Below are positions 60,826-64,000 of a DNA stretch of 64,000 nucleotides, in pieces; within the stretch, counting starts at the first letter, position 1; each line of letters begins with the position of its first letter. This DNA comes from Duganella sp. Root336D2 (lineage in GTDB: Bacteria > Pseudomonadota > Gammaproteobacteria > Burkholderiales > Burkholderiaceae_D), in NCBI RefSeq assembly GCF_001425005.1, contig NZ_LMDB01000003.1, positions 62,264 through 126,263 on the forward strand, given 5' to 3'. A program made the position numbers and the translations under genes. The notes beneath the pieces are model-generated. The model had not been told where the DNA came from. It saw only the letters and a program-made list of their open reading frames with translations, and did no database searches.

Positions 60826-63800
60826 ATGCCCTTCGACTTCAAAAAAGCACTTCCCAAACCCGGCAACCGCTTTGCGTTGCCCAATCTGTTCGGCTCCGGC
60901 GACGCTTACGCGCTGGCGCACGCGGCACTCGAATTGAAGGCACGCGGCCAGATGCTGGCCGTGGTCGTCGCCCAGGCCAGCGACGGCCAGCGCCTGCTGG
61001 CGGAGATTGCGTGGTTTGCCAACGGCGGCCTGCGCTGCAACCTGCTGCCCGATTGGGAAACCTTGCCTTACGATGCCTTCTCGCCGCACCAGGACCTGGT
61101 ATCCGAGCGGCTGGCAACCCTGCATGAGATCCAGACCGGCCAGTGCGACGTCGCCATCATCCCGGCCACGACCGCACTGGTGCGCATGGCGCCGCCCTCC
61201 TTCCTGGCCGCCTACACCTTCTTCTTCAAGCAAGGCGAGTCGCTGGACGAGGCCAAGCTCAAGTCGCAACTGACCCTGGCCGGCTACACCCATGTGTCCC
61301 AGGTGATGTCGCCCGGCGAATATTCGGTGCGCGGCGGCCTGATCGACCTGTTCCCGATGGGCTCCGCCCTGCCGTACCGCCTGGACCTGTTCGGCGACAC
61401 GATCGAGACCATCCGCACTTTCGACGCCGACACCCAGCGCTCGCTGTACCCGGTCAGGGAAGTGCGCCTGCTGCCGGGCCGCGAATTCCCGATGGATGAG
61501 ACCTCGCGCACCGCGTTCCGCAGCCGCTGGCGCGAAACCTTCGAAGGCGACCCATCGCGCTCGGTGGTCTACAAAGACATCAGCAGCGGCATCGCTTCGG
61601 CGGGTATCGAGTACTACCTGCCGCTGTTCTTCGACGAAACCGCCACCTTCTTCGACTACCTGCCGCCGGAAGCCAGCGTGGCCATGGTCGGCGACATCGA
61701 CGCCGCCATCAAACGCTTCTGGGCCGACACCGAGTCGCGCTACAAATTCCTGAAGGCCGACCGCGAACGCCCGATCCTGCCGCCGCAGGACATTTTCCTG
61801 GGCGACGAGCAGTTCTTCGTGCTGGCCAAGCCGCACCCGCGCCTCGCCATATCGCGCGACATGTCGCTGCCATCGTCCGAACTGTCGGCGCCGATCCCGA
61901 ACATCGCGGTGAATCGCCACCTGGACGACCCGCTGACCAACCTGCGCGCCTACCTGATGCAGTCCGGCCGCCGGGTGATGATCTGCGCCGAAAGCAACGG
62001 CCGCCGCGAGACCCTGCAGCAGTACTTCGCCGAATTCGACCTGTCGCCGGCACTGATCGAAGGCTTCGACGGCTTCCTGGCCAGCGACGCCAAGTTCACG
62101 CTGGGCGTCTCGCCGCTGCACGCCGGCTTCGAACTGGATGAGGGCATAGCCTTCATCACCGAGACCGAACTGTATGCCGGCAGCGGCCGCCGCGCCGGCC
62201 GCAAAAAACAGGAAGCGGTCACGCAAGTCGAATCGATGGTGCGCGACCTGTCCGAGCTCAAGATCGGCGACCCTGTGGTGCACATCAACCACGGCATCGG
62301 CCGCTATATGGGCCTGGTCAGCATGGACCTGGGCGAAGGCGAAACCGAATTCCTGCACCTGGAATACGCCAAGGAGAGCAAGCTGTATGTGCCGGTGTCG
62401 CAGCTGCACGTGATCTCGCGCTACTCCGGCGCCTCGCCGGACGACGCCCCGCTGCACACCCTCGGCTCCGGCCAGTGGGACAAGGCCAAGCGCAAGGCCG
62501 CCGAACAGGTACGCGACACCGCCGCCGAACTGCTCAACCTGTACGCCCGCCGCGCCGCCCGCCAGGGCCACTCCTTCGAGTATTCCTCGCACGATTACGA
62601 ACGCTTCGCCGACAGCTTCGGTTTCGACGAAACGCCGGACCAGGCGGCCGCGATCATGAACGTGATCAAGGACATGACCTCCGGCAAACCGATGGACCGC
62701 CTGGTGTGCGGCGACGTTGGTTTCGGCAAGACCGAAGTCGCCCTGCGCGCCGCCTTCATTGCCGTCATGGGCGGCAAGCAGGTCGCCATCCTGGCGCCGA
62801 CCACCCTGCTGGCCGAGCAGCACGCCCAGACCTTCGCCGACCGCTTCGCCGACTGGCCTGTGCGCCTCGCCGAAATGTCGCGCTTCCGCACCGGCAAGGA
62901 AATCGCCAACGCCATCAAAGGCATGCAGGACGGCACGCTCGACATCGTGATCGGCACCCATAAACTGCTGTCGGACGACGTCAAGTTCGACCGCCTCGGC
63001 CTGGTCATCATCGATGAAGAGCACCGTTTCGGCGTGCGCCAGAAGGAAGCACTGAAGTCCCTGCGCGCCGAAGTCGACGTACTGACCCTGACAGCCACGC
63101 CGATCCCGCGTACCCTCGGCATGGCCCTGGAAGGGCTGCGCGACTTCTCCGTGATCGCCACCGCGCCGCAAAAGCGCCTGGCCATCAAGACCTTCGTGCG
63201 CAGCGAGAACGACTCCATCATCCGCGAAGCCGTACTGCGTGAGCTGAAGCGCGGCGGCCAGGTCTACTTCCTGCACAACGAAGTCGAAACGATCCAGAAC
63301 CGCCTGGCCAAGCTGACCGAAATGCTGCCGGAAGCGCGCATCGCCGTTGCCCACGGCCAGATGCACGAACGCGACCTGGAAAAAGTGATGCGCGACTTCG
63401 TGGCGCAGCGCTACAACATCCTGCTGTGCACCACGATTATCGAAACCGGTATCGACGTGCCGACCGCGAACACCATCATCATGCACCGCGCCGACAAGTT
63501 CGGCCTGGCCCAGCTGCACCAGTTGCGCGGCCGCGTCGGCCGATCGCACCACCAGGCTTACGCATACCTTCTGGTGACCGACGTGCAAGGCCTGACCAAA
63601 CAGGCGCAGCGCCGCCTCGACGCCATCCAGCAGATGGAAGAACTGGGCTCCGGCTTCTACCTCGCGATGCACGACCTGGAAATCCGCGGCGCCGGCGAAG
63701 TGCTGGGCGAAAACCAGTCCGGCGAAATGCTGGAAGTCGGTTTCCAGCTCTATACCGACATGCTGAACGAAGCCGTGCGCTCGCTGAAGGCCGGCAAAGA

Positions 63801-64000
63801 ACCCGACCTGGCGGCCCCACTGGCCACCACCACCGAAATCAACCTGCATACGCCTGCCCTGCTACCCGCGGACTTCTGCGGCGATGTGCACGAACGCCTG
63901 TCGATCTACAAACGCCTGGCCAATTGCGAAACCCAGAACGCAATCGACGACCTGCAAGAGGAGCTGATCGACCGCTTCGGCAAACTGCCCGACCCTGCCA
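60826..64000 (+). CDS. mfd: Transcription-repair coupling factor Mfd, 3' end outside the window
   Basis: Open to the window edge: about 1058 residues visible of the roughly 1150 usual. UvrB-like N-terminal region (LFGSGDAYALAHAALELKAR), an RNA-polymerase-interacting domain (VHINHGIGRYMGLVSMDL), RecG-like helicase core with VCGDVGFGKTEVALRAAF (Walker A), VIIDEEHRFG (DEEH) and LLCTTIIETGIDVPTAN. It removes RNA polymerase stalled at lesions and recruits UvrA. An AT-rich TATAAT at 60775 may be its -10 element, but no good -35 is seen. Confidence 0.95.
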   Translation, partial: MPFDFKKALPKPGNRFALPNLFGSGDAYALAHAALELKARGQMLAVVVAQASDGQRLLAEIAWFANGGLRCNLLPDWETLPYDAFSPHQDLVSERLATLHEIQTGQCDVAIIPATTALVRMAPPSFLAAYTFFFKQGESLDEAKLKSQLTLAGYTHVSQVMSPGEYSVRGGLIDLFPMGSALPYRLDLFGDTIETIRTFDADTQRSLYPVREVRLLPGREFPMDETSRTAFRSRWRETFEGDPSRSVVYKDISSGIASAGIEYYLPLFFDETATFFDYLPPEASVAMVGDIDAAIKRFWADTESRYKFLKADRERPILPPQDIFLGDEQFFVLAKPHPRLAISRDMSLPSSELSAPIPNIAVNRHLDDPLTNLRAYLMQSGRRVMICAESNGRRETLQQYFAEFDLSPALIEGFDGFLASDAKFTLGVSPLHAGFELDEGIAFITETELYAGSGRRAGRKKQEAVTQVESMVRDLSELKIGDPVVHINHGIGRYMGLVSMDLGEGETEFLHLEYAKESKLYVPVSQLHVISRYSGASPDDAPLHTLGSGQWDKAKRKAAEQVRDTAAELLNLYARRAARQGHSFEYSSHDYERFADSFGFDETPDQAAAIMNVIKDMTSGKPMDRLVCGDVGFGKTEVALRAAFIAVMGGKQVAILAPTTLLAEQHAQTFADRFADWPVRLAEMSRFRTGKEIANAIKGMQDGTLDIVIGTHKLLSDDVKFDRLGLVIIDEEHRFGVRQKEALKSLRAEVDVLTLTATPIPRTLGMALEGLRDFSVIATAPQKRLAIKTFVRSENDSIIREAVLRELKRGGQVYFLHNEVETIQNRLAKLTEMLPEARIAVAHGQMHERDLEKVMRDFVAQRYNILLCTTIIETGIDVPTANTIIMHRADKFGLAQLHQLRGRVGRSHHQAYAYLLVTDVQGLTKQAQRRLDAIQQMEELGSGFYLAMHDLEIRGAGEVLGENQSGEMLEVGFQLYTDMLNEAVRSLKAGKEPDLAAPLATTTEINLHTPALLPADFCGDVHERLSIYKRLANCETQNAIDDLQEELIDRFGKLPDPA

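Noticed and set aside
60724..63849. Long minus-strand open frame (1041 codons) opposite mfd
   Set aside because: It is antisense to mfd, which has complete motifs; high GC gives stop-poor shadow frames. The product has no recognisable domain.

Overview
The window is a high-GC, gene-dense bacterial chromosome segment. Its gene content points to Burkholderiales, most likely Oxalobacteraceae (Massilia, Duganella or Janthinobacterium type). The clues are the order tatD-lolD-lolC-lolC-rpfE-like-recJ, prfB with its programmed frameshift just ahead of lysS, a PEP-CTERM protein, a lipase with its dedicated foldase, and mfd. The assignment is inferred from gene content, not from a search. I saw no rRNA, tRNA or CRISPR array. 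No gap between genes exceeds 300 bases. The largest (58675-58920, 36166-36395, 13354-13536, 44352-44533) hold nothing I can name beyond the promoters listed.

Layout. (1) 24-7503, minus strand: six tightly packed genes, mostly overlapping, that form one unusual operon: a two-module glycine-rich protein, an HExxH metalloprotease-like protein, a 724-residue unknown, a PLP enzyme, a GIY-YIG-like domain fused to the same glycine-rich module, and a TIM-barrel hydrolase. This is the best candidate for an undescribed system. (2) 7653-11879: an envelope-stress unit. A Spy/CpxP-like periplasmic protein, a low-complexity protein and a lipid-anchored intradiol dioxygenase are transcribed away from a CpxR/CpxA-type two-component system, and two CpxR-box-like sites lie in the shared promoter. 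(3) 11903-25790: housekeeping genes (dcd, a hydrolase, a rhomboid protease, comEC, tatD, lolD with two tandem lolC-type permeases, an rpfE-like gene, recJ). (4) 25791-36165: accessory genes: a DUF4440-type lipoprotein, an isolated and short tssF-tssG pair, a Xre/RES toxin-antitoxin pair, a DUF2288 protein, a giant transglutaminase/Sel1 protein and a cyclic-nucleotide phosphodiesterase/nucleotidase lipoprotein. (5) 36396-39563: a PEP-CTERM protein, then three tandem tail-collar proteins with a GNAT and a DUF6916 protein. (6) 39634-46039: prfB, a HAD phosphatase, lysS, ppnN and a POT peptide transporter. (7) 46090-47512: an intact IS4-type insertion sequence sitting inside a terminator hairpin. 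(8) 47531-64000: glpD, a secreted amidohydrolase with an OPT transporter, a PBP1a-type penicillin-binding protein, a TrpX-like binding protein, a PP2C phosphatase, a chemoreceptor, lipase plus foldase, and mfd running off the window.

How the genes work together. Peptide uptake recurs (POT carrier; OPT carrier with a peptidase-like amidohydrolase), as does envelope maintenance (Cpx-like system, Lol transporter, PBP1a, lipase foldase). DNA processing genes (comEC, tatD, recJ, mfd) are scattered through the core part. The 5' operon, the tail-collar cluster and the orphan tssFG pair are the parts that standard pathway knowledge does not explain.
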